DNA from: Halorhabdus salina
GTDB taxonomy: Archaea > Halobacteriota > Halobacteria > Halobacteriales > Haloarculaceae
NCBI RefSeq assembly: GCF_013839425.1
Contig: NZ_JACDNP010000003.1
Coordinates: 124,001-188,000, forward strand
Direction of reading: 5' to 3'
Length of the DNA stretch: 64,000 bases
Each line of letters begins with the position of its first letter. Position 1 is the first letter of the stretch. Made by a program: the position numbers and the translations under genes. The notes under the pieces are model-generated. The model did not search any database. It was given only the letters and a program-made list of their open reading frames with translations, and was not told the origin of the DNA. Of the stretch, positions 53,130 to 62,235 are shown in pieces.

Positions 53130-55214
53130 ATGAGCCACGACGAGTTTCCGACCGACGATCCCGCCGTGGTGACCTGCGGGTTGCCGTATGCCAACGGCGA
53201 CCTGCACATCGGTCACCTCCGGACGTACGTCGGCGGCGACGTGTTGACCCGTGCCCTGGAGAAACTCGGCCAGGAGACGGCCTTCGTCTCCGGGTCGGAT
53301 ATGCACGGGACGCCGATCGCCGTCCAGGCGATCGAAGACGACATCGATCCCGAAGCGTTCGCCCTCGAATACCACGAACAGTACGAGGAGACGTTCCCTC
53401 GTTTCGATGTTGCCTTCGACAACTACGGCCACACCCACCAGGAGACCAACCGCGAGTTGACCCACGAGATCGTCGAAGCCCTGGAGCGAGAGGGTTACGT
53501 CGAGGAGCAGGAGATCAAAGTCGCCTGGGACCCCGCCGACGACCAGCCACTCCCCGATCGGTACGTCGTCGGGACGTGTCCGTACTGTGGCGAGACGGCT
53601 CGGGGCGACGAGTGTGACGAAGGCTGTGGCCGCCACCTCGAACCCGGTGAGATCGAGGATCCCGTCTCGAAGATCTCGGGCAACCCCGCCGAGTATCGCG
53701 AACGCACCCACAAGTTCTTCACCGTCTCGAAACTTGCCGAGTATCTCTCCGAATTCCTCGACCGCCTGGAGGGGACGCCAAACGCCCAGAACCAACCCCG
53801 ACAGTGGATCAAGGAGGGGCTGCAAGACTGGTGTATCACGCGGGATCTGGACTGGGGCTTCGAATACCCCGAGGTTGCGGACGCGGCCGAGGACGACACT
53901 GCCGAGGATCTCGTCCTGTACGTCTGGGTCGACGCGCCGATCGAGTACATCGCCTCGACGAAGCAATACACCGAGCGGGTCGGTCCCGACACCTACGACT
54001 GGGAGGAAACCTGGAAAGAGAGCGGCGAGATCGTCCACGTCATCGGGCGGGACATCATCCAGCACCACACGATTTTCTGGCCCGCCATGCTCCACGTCGC
54101 CGACTACAACGAACCCCGGGCCGTCGTCGCCAGTGGGTTCATGAGTCTGGACGGGGACGCCTTCTCGACGAGTCGCAACCGCGCGATCTGGGCCCAGGAG
54201 TACCTCGATGAGGGGTTCCATCCGGACCTCCTCCGGTACTACCTGACGACCGTCGGGGGCTTTCAGGACGACATCGACTTCTCGTGGGATCGGTTCCGCG
54301 AGCGCGTCAACGGCGAACTCGTCGGCACGGTCGGGAACTTCGCCTACCGATCGTTGCTCTTTGCCTACCGCAACTACGAGGGAACGCCCGACGTGGACCT
54401 CTCCTCGGAGGTCGAAGATCGCATCGTCGAGGCGATCGACGAGTTCGAGGCTGGCGTCAACGACTATTCGATCCGGAAAGCCACGCAGGCTGCAGTCGAC
54501 CTGGCGAGCTTTGGCAACGAGTACATCCAGCGTCACGAGCCCTGGAATCTCGACGACGAGGCAGCCGCGCCGGTCATCCGCGATTGCGTCCAGATCGCCA
54601 AGGCCGTCGCCGTCCTCATGCAACCGGTCACGCCAGAGACGGCACGCCGGCTCTGGGACCAGCTCGAAGCGGACGGGTCGGTCGCTGACGCCACACTCGA
54701 GGCGGCCCTCGAAGCGCCCCCTGAGTCGTTCGGCGAGCCGACCGAACTCTTCGAGAAGATCCCCGCCGAACGCGTCGCGGAACTCAACGAGAAACTCGAC
54801 GAGCGGGTCGCGGACGCGACCGACAGCGAGGAAACCGAAAGCGACGACACTACCGAGAGTGAGGGGGGCGATATGGACCTCGAACCACTCGCTGACGAGC
54901 GTATCGACTTCGACGACTTCCAGGGACTCGACATCCGTGTCGGCGAGATCGTGGCGGCCGAACCCATCGAGGACAGCGACGACCTCGTTCGACTGGAAGT
55001 CGACATCGGACTGGAGACGCGGCAGGTCGTCGCCGGGATCAAGCAACTCCACGACGTTGAGACCCTTCCGGACACCCGCGTCGTGCTGTTGGCGAACATG
55101 GAGAAAGCCGAACTGTTCGGCTACGAGTCAAACGGCATGGTGCTGGCCGCCGGCGAGGAAGCCGACCTGCTGACGACCCACGAGGACGCACCGCTCGGGT
55201 CGAAGATCCGCTGA
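53130..55214 (+). CDS. metG: Methionine--tRNA ligase
   Basis: A 694-residue class I synthetase. H-I-G-H is in Y-A-N-G-D-L-H-I-G-H-L, the zinc knuckle is C-P-Y-C-G-E...C-D-E-G-C-G, and the KMSKS equivalent is A-F-S-T-S-R-N (archaeal variant). The anticodon helical domain follows, then an acidic linker (about 565-585) and a C-terminal EMAP-type tRNA-binding domain (D-I-R-V-G-E-I-V-A-A-E). ATG 53130 gives the family start M-S-H-D-E-F. Normal archaeal length with the fused tRNA-binding domain. Confidence 0.96.
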   Translation: MSHDEFPTDDPAVVTCGLPYANGDLHIGHLRTYVGGDVLTRALEKLGQETAFVSGSDMHGTPIAVQAIEDDIDPEAFALEYHEQYEETFPRFDVAFDNYGHTHQETNRELTHEIVEALEREGYVEEQEIKVAWDPADDQPLPDRYVVGTCPYCGETARGDECDEGCGRHLEPGEIEDPVSKISGNPAEYRERTHKFFTVSKLAEYLSEFLDRLEGTPNAQNQPRQWIKEGLQDWCITRDLDWGFEYPEVADAAEDDTAEDLVLYVWVDAPIEYIASTKQYTERVGPDTYDWEETWKESGEIVHVIGRDIIQHHTIFWPAMLHVADYNEPRAVVASGFMSLDGDAFSTSRNRAIWAQEYLDEGFHPDLLRYYLTTVGGFQDDIDFSWDRFRERVNGELVGTVGNFAYRSLLFAYRNYEGTPDVDLSSEVEDRIVEAIDEFEAGVNDYSIRKATQAAVDLASFGNEYIQRHEPWNLDDEAAAPVIRDCVQIAKAVAVLMQPVTPETARRLWDQLEADGSVADATLEAALEAPPESFGEPTELFEKIPAERVAELNEKLDERVADATDSEETESDDTTESEGGDMDLEPLADERIDFDDFQGLDIRVGEIVAAEPIEDSDDLVRLEVDIGLETRQVVAGIKQLHDVETLPDTRVVLLANMEKAELFGYESNGMVLAAGEEADLLTTHEDAPLGSKIR

Positions 55215-55256
55215 GTTGGGCACAGCATTTTAGCCGACCGATCGACTAACTCGGAT

Positions 55257-55547
55257 ATGACTGACGACGAGTGGGAGTACGACACGGGGGACTTCGAGCC
55301 GTCAGCTGACGATCCGCCTTCGGGTGAGAAATCGTCGGACGACGGCAGCGAGGAGTCAGCCACCGGAGGCTGGCGGTTCTCCGTGGACGAGGTCGAAGAC
55401 GGGGGCACGGTGGATGAGGAGGACGACGACGACTGGTTGAACTTACACGAGGAGATCGAGGCCGGGTCCCCGACCCTGGAGAACGCACTGTTCGTCGTCA
55501 TCGGCGTGACGCTTGGTTTGGTACTCACGTGGCAACTGTTCCTGTGA
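55257..55547 (+). CDS. Acidic tail-anchored membrane protein
   Basis: A 96-residue protein. The first 70 residues are highly acidic and disordered-looking (W-R-F-S-V-D-E-V-E-D-G-G, then a D-D-D-D run). The last 22 (L-F-V-V-I-G-V-T-L-G-L-V-L-T-W) form a single C-terminal membrane helix. Similar small proteins (DUF7312-like) occur next to metG in haloarchaea as far as I recall. The function is unknown. Confidence 0.7.
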   Translation: MTDDEWEYDTGDFEPSADDPPSGEKSSDDGSEESATGGWRFSVDEVEDGGTVDEEDDDDWLNLHEEIEAGSPTLENALFVVIGVTLGLVLTWQLFL

Positions 55548-55588
55548 CGCGCCCGAACTGTTAACCCATCCCGGGCCGAAACGCGGGT

Positions 55589-56176
55589 ATGGCGATGGTC
55601 TTCGGGACGGACCTCTCACTGTTACTGTTGCTGGCAGGAGCGTTGTTGATCATCGGCGAGGCCTTTGCTCCGGGGGCGCACTTCATCGTCCTGGGGATCG
55701 CGCTGCTGGTCGCCGGGTTGGTCGGGCTTGCCCTCCCCGCGTCCCTTGGTGTCCTCTCGCTGGTGATTATGGCCGGCGTGGTGGTTGCCGTCGGGGGCAT
55801 CTCGCTGTACATCTACCGGCAGTTCGACTTTTACGGCGGGAAGGGTGCCGGCCGGACGAGTGATTCCGACTCGCTGAAGGGAAAGACTGGTCGGGTGACC
55901 GAACGCGTCACCGACACGGACGGAGAAGTGAAACTCGACAGTGGTGGCTTCAATCCGCTCTACCGGGCCCGCGCGTTCGACGAGGAGATCCCCGTCGGCG
56001 AGGAGGTGATTGTCGTCGACCCCGGCGGTGGTAACGTCATCACTGTCGAATCGATGGCGGCGCTGGGGACGGACGACATCGACGACGAACTCGAAGCCGA
56101 CCGCCAGGCAACAGAAGCGGACGGCGACGCTACTACGGCTACGGCTGACCGGGACACAGAATCAGAGACGGCTTGA
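55589..56176 (+). CDS. NfeD-like membrane protein
   Basis: A 195-residue protein with three membrane helices (about 8-28, 30-52, 55-75). A soluble OB-fold domain follows (S-L-K-G-K-T-G-R-V-T-E-R, then A-R-A-F-D-E-E-I-P-V-G-E-E-V), as in NfeD proteins that pair with stomatin/SPFH proteins. The Thr/Asp-rich tail is disordered. No SPFH gene is adjacent in this window. Either Met1 or Met3 may start. Confidence 0.85.
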   Translation: MAMVFGTDLSLLLLLAGALLIIGEAFAPGAHFIVLGIALLVAGLVGLALPASLGVLSLVIMAGVVVAVGGISLYIYRQFDFYGGKGAGRTSDSDSLKGKTGRVTERVTDTDGEVKLDSGGFNPLYRARAFDEEIPVGEEVIVVDPGGGNVITVESMAALGTDDIDDELEADRQATEADGDATTATADRDTESETA

Positions 56177-56274
56177 GGAGGTCTACCGCCGGCAGGTTAG
56201 TCCGCGAAGAGGGAGGGGTTGAAACGATACCTAGGAACAGCAGCTATTTCAGTCGTCGTGAAATCCGTACAGAC

Positions 56275-56961
56275 ATGGACGAATCCACACGCAAGGCGGC
56301 GAAGCGACGTGCCAGCAAACGTGCTGTCGAGACCGTCACGGACGGCGATATGGTTGGTCTTGGCAGCGGTAGTACGGCCGAACATGCGATTCGCCTGCTC
56401 GGTCAGAAGGTTGCGGACGGCTTGGATATTATCGGTGTGCCAACTTCTTTCCAGGCCCGCGAAGTCGCCACCGAAGTTGGGATCGAATTGACAACGCTCG
56501 AAGAGACAGAGGGCCGTCTCGACGTGGCAATCGACGGTGCTGATCAGTTCGCCGGCAGTGATTTGATAAAAGGGGGTGGTGCGGCCCATGCTCGCGAGAA
56601 GATTGTGGACGGTGCGGCCGAGGAGTTGGTGATTGTCGTCGACCCGACGAAACGAGCGGATGTCCTCGACGCCGCAATCCCGGTCGAAATTCTCCCTGAT
56701 GCCCGTCGGACCGCTGCCGACGCAATCCACGATCTTGATGGCGAACCAATACTTCGCCGGGCCGAACGCAAGAGTGGCCCCGTCGTCACTGATAATGGGA
56801 ACCTAATTTTTGACTGTGACTTTGGCGAGATCACAGATCCAGCGGCGCTTGCTTCAGCCCTCTCGGTGCTCCCCGGCGTCGTCGAAAACGGACTGTGCCT
56901 CGACTTCGCTGACGTCGTCTACCTCGGGACCGAAACGGGTGTCGAGCGGATCGAGCCGTAG
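56275..56961 (+). CDS. rpiA: Ribose-5-phosphate isomerase A
   Basis: A 228-residue RpiA interconverting ribose-5-P and ribulose-5-P. V-G-L-G-S-G-S-T-A-E-H-A-I (27-39), I-D-G-A-D-Q and L-I-K-G-G-G-A-A-H-A-R-E-K carry the binding and catalytic residues. ATG 56275 is chosen because M-D-E-S-T-R-K-A-A-K-R matches the family start. An in-frame start at 56173 would overlap nfeD. This gene uses more A/T at third positions than its neighbours. Confidence 0.95.
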   Translation: MDESTRKAAKRRASKRAVETVTDGDMVGLGSGSTAEHAIRLLGQKVADGLDIIGVPTSFQAREVATEVGIELTTLEETEGRLDVAIDGADQFAGSDLIKGGGAAHAREKIVDGAAEELVIVVDPTKRADVLDAAIPVEILPDARRTAADAIHDLDGEPILRRAERKSGPVVTDNGNLIFDCDFGEITDPAALASALSVLPGVVENGLCLDFADVVYLGTETGVERIEP

Positions 56962-57083
56962 CGAGTCTGGTACTTCACTCCCTGTCGTTAACGATTGGTT
57001 ACTTATCTCTTCAGAACTGGGATAGAGTGATACAGACCGGCCTTCTCGGTTGTTTGGAACCCTTCCCCGATCCGGAGCCAAAA

Positions 57084-57119
57084 TACTTAATACTGTCCGG
57101 CAGGCGAGTTCCACGTGGA
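57084..57119 (+). promoter_or_regulatory. Promoter and palindrome of the dipeptide ABC operon
   Basis: TACTTAATA at 57084-57092 is a TATA-like element. The perfect palindrome TCCACGTGGA (57110-57119) sits at the expected transcription start, three bases before the ATG at 57122. A protein bound there would block initiation. This is seen in sequence; the regulator is unknown. Confidence 0.5.
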
Positions 57120-57121
57120 CT

Positions 57122-58996
57122 ATGGTGGAGAACCAACAGTCAGACGACTATAGTACGATCAGTCGCCGTCGGTTCGCTCAGATCGCTGGAGCGACCGGGG
57201 CGGCAGCCCTCGCGGGTTGTGGTGGTGGCGACACGACCACTGAAGGGAGTGGTGACGAAGACACGCCGATGGATGGCGGCGAGACGGACGACAGTACGCC
57301 TGACTCCTCGACACAGGTCTTCGACGCTGAATACAACAATCTCAACCAGACGGCGGCGACCGCCGATCTGCAGTACAACCACCTCAACAGCTCTTCGTAC
57401 GCGGGCTGGATCGCGTGGACTCTGACCGATCGACTCATCGCGTACAACTTCAGCGAGCGGGAGTATTACCCGTACGCGCTTGAAGACTACACTATCGAGC
57501 CCCAGCGGGCTGAACTCAATATTCGGAGCGATTACGCGTGGGCCGACGGGACAGACTACACGTCCATACATCTCAAACAGGAGATCGCTGCCAGCTACAT
57601 CGTCGGTGGCGGGGTCTGGGACTATATCGATACGCTCGATAACATCAAGACGCCCGACGACAAGACGCTGGTTCTCGAACTTCCTGAGCCCGCAAACCCA
57701 ACAGCCCTAGAACACGAGATCGGTGCCATCCAGACGAACATTCGTGCAAAGGAGGGGACGCCGTTTGCCACTCTCTGGAAGGAGATGCAAGAGAATGGGG
57801 TTGACGGGGTGAGTGACTCCACCAACCAAGAAGTGTCGAACTTTTCACCATCGAGCCCGCCGATGACGGCTGCGCCGTGGACATTTGATAGCGGTGACGC
57901 CAATGGGGTTCGGCTGTCGCGCAACGACGAGCATCCGGACGTTGACAACATTAACTTCTCGAACTACTACTGGGGTGCTTCGCCGAGCAACCAGCACAAG
58001 CAGTCCCAGCTGGTCTCGGGCAAAGTCAACAGCGTGATGAGCCTGTATGCCCCGCCACGGATCGCGGCAAACGTGCCGGACAAGTTCGAAGAGGCACGTC
58101 CACCGGCGTACTGGGGCTATGGGCTCATGCCGAACCACGAGCGTCCGCACGTCGAACACCGCGAGGTCCGCCAGGCTATCCAGCACGCGATCGATCGCAG
58201 CGTTGTCAAGCAAAACGCTGGCCCGCGGACCAAGGAGATGGCGGCGACGCCTGGTGCCCTCTGTCCGGGCCAACCGGAGGAAGAGTGGCTCGGTGACACC
58301 ATGGACAGCTACCTCCGCTTCGAAGATGTTGAACGCGGCAAGGAACTACTCGAAGAAGCGGGCTATACGCAAGACGGCGGCACCTGGAAAGACTCCAACG
58401 GCAAGGCTGCATCACTCGAAGTCAGTGTCTTTGCCGGCTGGTCTGACTGGGTGACGGCGTCCCAGACGATTGTCAGCCAGCTTAACGACTTTGGTTTCGA
58501 TGCCTCGCTGAACACCGTCCCCGGCGGCTCTGCCTGGGGCGACATCTTGCCCAACAGCAAGTTCCAGATCCACACGTACTCCTGGATGTCTGGTGGGCCG
58601 CGTGGTGCCTTCCCCTACTACTCGGCTCGACGCCAGGTCGGATACGTCTGGAGTGCTGGAAATATCCACAATTACCCCGGCTGGAACGATGGCGACGGGC
58701 AGGAGATCACCGTGCCAGACGGTAACGGTGGCGAACTGTCTGCCAACCCGGTCGAACTGGTCGACAGTATTCCCCGACTCACCGATGAGGAGGAACTCAC
58801 ACAGACGGTGCGTGACCTTCACCGTGTGCTCAACGCCGATCAGGCGTTCATGCCACTCTCGACGAAGCTCGAGCAGTCGTGGTACGAGCAGAGTGACGCG
58901 TGGGCCGCCCCCGACGAAGACTCGACGGCAGCAGGCGTCAAGTGGCCCTCGTGCTGGCTGCCCAAGCAGGGCGACATCTCCTACAAAGGAGACTAG
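57122..58996 (+). CDS. Dipeptide/oligopeptide ABC transporter, substrate-binding lipoprotein
   Basis: A 624-residue family 5 binding protein. S-R-R-R-F-A-Q-I-A-G and L-A-G-C give a Tat lipoprotein, then a Gly/Thr/Asp linker. The SBP5 body shows motifs such as R-S-D-Y-A-W-A-D-G-T-D-Y-T and V-R-Q-A-I-Q-H-A-I-D-R. It captures peptides or similar solutes outside the membrane and delivers them to the two permeases encoded next. It is the first gene of the operon, with its own promoter and palindrome. ATG 57122 fits the signal; upstream codons lie before the start site. Confidence 0.92.
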   Translation: MVENQQSDDYSTISRRRFAQIAGATGAAALAGCGGGDTTTEGSGDEDTPMDGGETDDSTPDSSTQVFDAEYNNLNQTAATADLQYNHLNSSSYAGWIAWTLTDRLIAYNFSEREYYPYALEDYTIEPQRAELNIRSDYAWADGTDYTSIHLKQEIAASYIVGGGVWDYIDTLDNIKTPDDKTLVLELPEPANPTALEHEIGAIQTNIRAKEGTPFATLWKEMQENGVDGVSDSTNQEVSNFSPSSPPMTAAPWTFDSGDANGVRLSRNDEHPDVDNINFSNYYWGASPSNQHKQSQLVSGKVNSVMSLYAPPRIAANVPDKFEEARPPAYWGYGLMPNHERPHVEHREVRQAIQHAIDRSVVKQNAGPRTKEMAATPGALCPGQPEEEWLGDTMDSYLRFEDVERGKELLEEAGYTQDGGTWKDSNGKAASLEVSVFAGWSDWVTASQTIVSQLNDFGFDASLNTVPGGSAWGDILPNSKFQIHTYSWMSGGPRGAFPYYSARRQVGYVWSAGNIHNYPGWNDGDGQEITVPDGNGGELSANPVELVDSIPRLTDEEELTQTVRDLHRVLNADQAFMPLSTKLEQSWYEQSDAWAAPDEDSTAAGVKWPSCWLPKQGDISYKGD

Positions 58997-59070
58997 AACT
59001 GAACAGAGCGCACTGATCGCGTTCTGAGCCAATTCATAATCGCCAAATACCACAAACTGACTAGCTACAC

Positions 59071-60084
59071 ATGGTAAATTACTACATAAAACGGACTGGA
59101 CAAATGGTAGTGACGCTCTATGCCGTCGTTACCATTGCATTCGGGCTGGTGCGTTTCCTGCCAGGGGGCCCTGCAACGGCGTTACGGGCTCAATTGATGC
59201 AAGATGATGTTCCCTCGGAAGTCATCGCCCAGCGTATCGAACTGTATCTCAGTGTCAACCCCGACGCCCCGTTGTTGGATCAGTACATAAGCTATATGAG
59301 TAACATCTTCCTGAACGGGAGTCTGGGGAAATCTGTCTTCATCCAGCGCCAGACGCCAGTCACCGAGATTCTGGCAGAGGCACTCCCGTGGACTCTGTTT
59401 ATCGTCATCTCGTCGATTATTCTCTTCCACATCATGGCTGTCGTAATCGGTGCGTTGATGGCCTACTGGGAAGGCAGTCTGTTCGATACAGTAAATTCAG
59501 CCATCGCGATCGTGTTCACGTCGATCCCGTTCTACGTGCTCGCGATCGTGCTCGTCTGGATCCTCGGGTACGAAATGAGCTTGTTCCCGGTCGGGAACCG
59601 GTACGGAGACGCCATCGATCCAGGGCTCTCAGTGACGTACATCCTCGACGTAATCTATCACGGGGCATTGCCGATCGCGTCGATGGTAATAACCCAGTAC
59701 GGCGTTCGGGCGCTGTCGTTCCGTGGGAACAGCATCCAGATCCTCGGCGAGGACTTCGTTCGGGTCGCCCGACTGCGTGGGTTATCCGATTCCCGGATCG
59801 CGCTCTGGTACGTCGGACGGAACGCAATCCTGCCGCTGTATACGGGCTTTCTACTCTCGCTCGGTTGGTTGCTCGGCGGTACCGTAATTCTCGAAGAGAT
59901 CTTCAACTATCCCGGTATCGGACTCAAGTTTATCGAAGCGCTCGAAGTCCGCGACTATCCGGTGATCATGGGCGTGTTCATCATGATCACCGTCGCACTA
60001 GTCGTCGGTATCTATATTGCCGACCTGACCTACGGGAAGATCGATCCGCGTATCGAAACGGGTGATCAAAGTGAAGCATTCTGA
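59071..60084 (+). CDS. Dipeptide/oligopeptide ABC permease, DppB type
   Basis: A 337-residue permease. The N-terminal R-T-G-Q-M-V-V-T-L-Y-A-V and F-L-P-G-G-P motifs are DppB hallmarks, with about six membrane helices. The EAA loop reads V-R-V-A-R-L-R-G-L-S-D-S-R-I-A-L-W-Y-V-G-R-N-A. It pairs with the next permease. The next gene overlaps its 3' end by 23 bases, so translation is coupled. Confidence 0.93.
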   Translation: MVNYYIKRTGQMVVTLYAVVTIAFGLVRFLPGGPATALRAQLMQDDVPSEVIAQRIELYLSVNPDAPLLDQYISYMSNIFLNGSLGKSVFIQRQTPVTEILAEALPWTLFIVISSIILFHIMAVVIGALMAYWEGSLFDTVNSAIAIVFTSIPFYVLAIVLVWILGYEMSLFPVGNRYGDAIDPGLSVTYILDVIYHGALPIASMVITQYGVRALSFRGNSIQILGEDFVRVARLRGLSDSRIALWYVGRNAILPLYTGFLLSLGWLLGGTVILEEIFNYPGIGLKFIEALEVRDYPVIMGVFIMITVALVVGIYIADLTYGKIDPRIETGDQSEAF

Positions 60085-61099
60085 AACTGATTCCCAAGAC
60101 GGGCTCGAATGGACCTACGACGCCTCCCAGGAAGTCGGGATGACGCGTCGTGAGAAGCTACGCGAGTATTACGAGGAGTATCTCTACAAGCCGGGCCTCG
60201 TCGCGTGGTCGGACTGGCGAACGCGGATCGGCTACGCAATCGTCGGATTGTATCTCCTCTTCGCTGTGATCGCACAGTTCAATCTCTACCGGCCCCCAGA
60301 GGCGAGCCAGGAGATGCCGATGCTACAGGCCTTCCAAGAAGGGTCCGCGATCCTCGGTTCGAACACCATCGGCCAGGATATCCTCTCGTTGATGATTCAC
60401 GCAACGCCGGAGATGCTCATCATGATCGTCTCCGGGGCAGTCTTCGCGATCGTCATCGCCGTGCTCGTCGGCACCTTCGCTGGGTTCAAAGGCGGGCGAG
60501 TCGACAGCGCGTTGATGTTCGCCGCTGACGTCGGGATGTCGATCCCGGGACTCCCGCTCGTCCTGGTGTTGACCTCAACATTGCGGCCGACGAATCCCGC
60601 TATTATCGGTATCATCATTACGATCAACTACTGGGCAGGCCTCTCGCGAGCGATTCGGGCACAGACCCTCTCGATCCGTGAGAACAGCTACGTGGAGGCG
60701 TCCCGAGTAATGGGCGTCAGCACGCCGCGCATCATGTTCAAGGATATCATCCCGAACCTGATGCCGTACATCACGGTCAACTTCGTCAACGCATGCCGGG
60801 CCGTGATCTTCTTCTCGGTCGGGTTGTACTACCTTGGATTCCTTCCCTATACGAACGCGAACTGGGGTGTTGTCCTCAACAACGCCTACACTCAGGGTGC
60901 AATTCTCGGCGGTTCGTACGTCTGGCTTATGGCGCCGATCGTGATGATCATGCTCCTGTCGCTTGGGCTGATTCTCATCGCTCAGGGGATGGACCGCGTG
61001 TTCAACCCGCGTGTCCGGACCCGGCTGGCCGGCGAATCAGAATCTGTCGAAGGTGACGCTGAGGAAGGCGAAGTCGACACCTTCGGAGGTGCTATGTAA
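60062..61099 (+). CDS. Dipeptide/oligopeptide ABC permease, DppC type
   Basis: A 345-residue permease. The cytoplasmic N-terminus (about 50 residues) precedes a first helix (I-G-Y-A-I-V-G-L-Y-L-L-F), then five more. The G-T-F-A-G-F-K-G-G and V-E-A-S-R-V-M-G-V-S-T-P EAA loop are typical. The start is GTG 60062; a later ATG at 60140 (M-T-R-R-E-K) would avoid overlap and is possible. An acidic tail (residues 325-345) is added. Confidence 0.92.
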   Translation: MIKVKHSETDSQDGLEWTYDASQEVGMTRREKLREYYEEYLYKPGLVAWSDWRTRIGYAIVGLYLLFAVIAQFNLYRPPEASQEMPMLQAFQEGSAILGSNTIGQDILSLMIHATPEMLIMIVSGAVFAIVIAVLVGTFAGFKGGRVDSALMFAADVGMSIPGLPLVLVLTSTLRPTNPAIIGIIITINYWAGLSRAIRAQTLSIRENSYVEASRVMGVSTPRIMFKDIIPNLMPYITVNFVNACRAVIFFSVGLYYLGFLPYTNANWGVVLNNAYTQGAILGGSYVWLMAPIVMIMLLSLGLILIAQGMDRVFNPRVRTRLAGESESVEGDAEEGEVDTFGGAM

Positions 61100-61101
61100 C
61101 G

Positions 61102-62235
61102 ATGAGTACAGATTACGACGATACGTCGACGGATGACGATGTGGAAATGACTGTAACGAGTCTGGACGCCCACGATCCAATCATGCAGATCCACGATGCG
61201 CGGGTCACCTACGACATGGATCGTGGTGAATCGCGTGTCTTGGACGACGTCCATCTCGAACTCGAACGGGAGGAGATTATCGGTGTCGTCGGGGAATCGG
61301 GTTCAGGCAAGTCGATGCTGGCCTCGGCGATGCTTGACTCCGTGCCGGACCCCGGACAATTGGCCGGCCAGATCCGCTACAATCCCGAGGATCGCGATCA
61401 GATAGATCTGCTGTCCCTTTCGAAAGAAGAGCTCCGGCAGGTCCGCTGGGAAGACATCTCGATGGTCTTTCAGGGGGCGATGAGTTCGTTCAACCCGGTA
61501 TTATCGGTCAAAGCTCATTTCAAAGAGACTCTGGAGACGCACGATCACAACGTCAAAGAGGGGATGGAGCGAGCGCGTGAACTCCTTTCTGACCTGTATC
61601 TCCAGCCCGATCGGGTCCTCAATTCCTATCCGCACGAACTGTCCGGTGGTATGCGCCAGCGGGCGTTGCTGGCGCTGTCGGTCGTACTGGAACCGGACGT
61701 GCTGGTGATGGACGAGCCGACGGCGGCCCTGGACCTCCTGATGCAGCGATCGATCCTCATGCTTATGGAGGAGCTTCAGGAGTCCTACGACCTGACGATG
61801 CTGTTCATCACCCACGACTTGCCACTGGTGGCCTCGCTGGCCGATCGGATGGCAATCATGTACGCCTTCCAGCTCGTCGAGATCGGTCCGACCCGGGCTT
61901 TGCTCGATAAGGCCGCACATCCGTACACACGTGCGCTTCTCAATTCAACACCGAACCTAGACGCACCGCTTGACGAGATGCAGTCTATCGAAGGGGCGAG
62001 CCCAGATCCGGTGAACGTCCCCGATGGGTGCTCGTACCATCCCCGGTGTCCGTTCGCCGAAGAGAAGTGTATCGAATCCGAACCCGAGTACTTCCTGCCG
62101 GAGACCGACCACGGCGTCGCGTGTTTCAACTGGCGGGAAGCCAAAGAGCGGATGTCACTTAATCATCTACAGGCGCGCGATGACAGCGGTGAGCAGGTGC
62201 GTGACACCGACGACGAACGTGGAGGTGAGAACTGA
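61102..62235 (+). CDS. Dipeptide/oligopeptide ABC ATPase, DppD type
   Basis: A 377-residue ATPase. Walker A is G-E-S-G-S-G-K-S-M, signature L-S-G-G-M-R-Q-R, Walker B L-V-M-D-E-P-T-A-A, and the switch His is in I-T-H-D-L. The oligopeptide C-terminal motif with Cys residues is present (Y-H-P-R-C-P-F-A-E-E-K-C). It starts three bases after the permease stop and overlaps the next gene by one base. Confidence 0.94.
   Translation: MSTDYDDTSTDDDVEMTVTSLDAHDPIMQIHDARVTYDMDRGESRVLDDVHLELEREEIIGVVGESGSGKSMLASAMLDSVPDPGQLAGQIRYNPEDRDQIDLLSLSKEELRQVRWEDISMVFQGAMSSFNPVLSVKAHFKETLETHDHNVKEGMERARELLSDLYLQPDRVLNSYPHELSGGMRQRALLALSVVLEPDVLVMDEPTAALDLLMQRSILMLMEELQESYDLTMLFITHDLPLVASLADRMAIMYAFQLVEIGPTRALLDKAAHPYTRALLNSTPNLDAPLDEMQSIEGASPDPVNVPDGCSYHPRCPFAEEKCIESEPEYFLPETDHGVACFNWREAKERMSLNHLQARDDSGEQVRDTDDERGGEN

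Noticed and set aside
52758-55052. Minus-strand frame of 764 codons opposite metG
   Set aside because: The metG frame has all synthetase motifs; the opposite frame is Val/Asp/Arg-rich, typical of antisense reading in haloarchaea.
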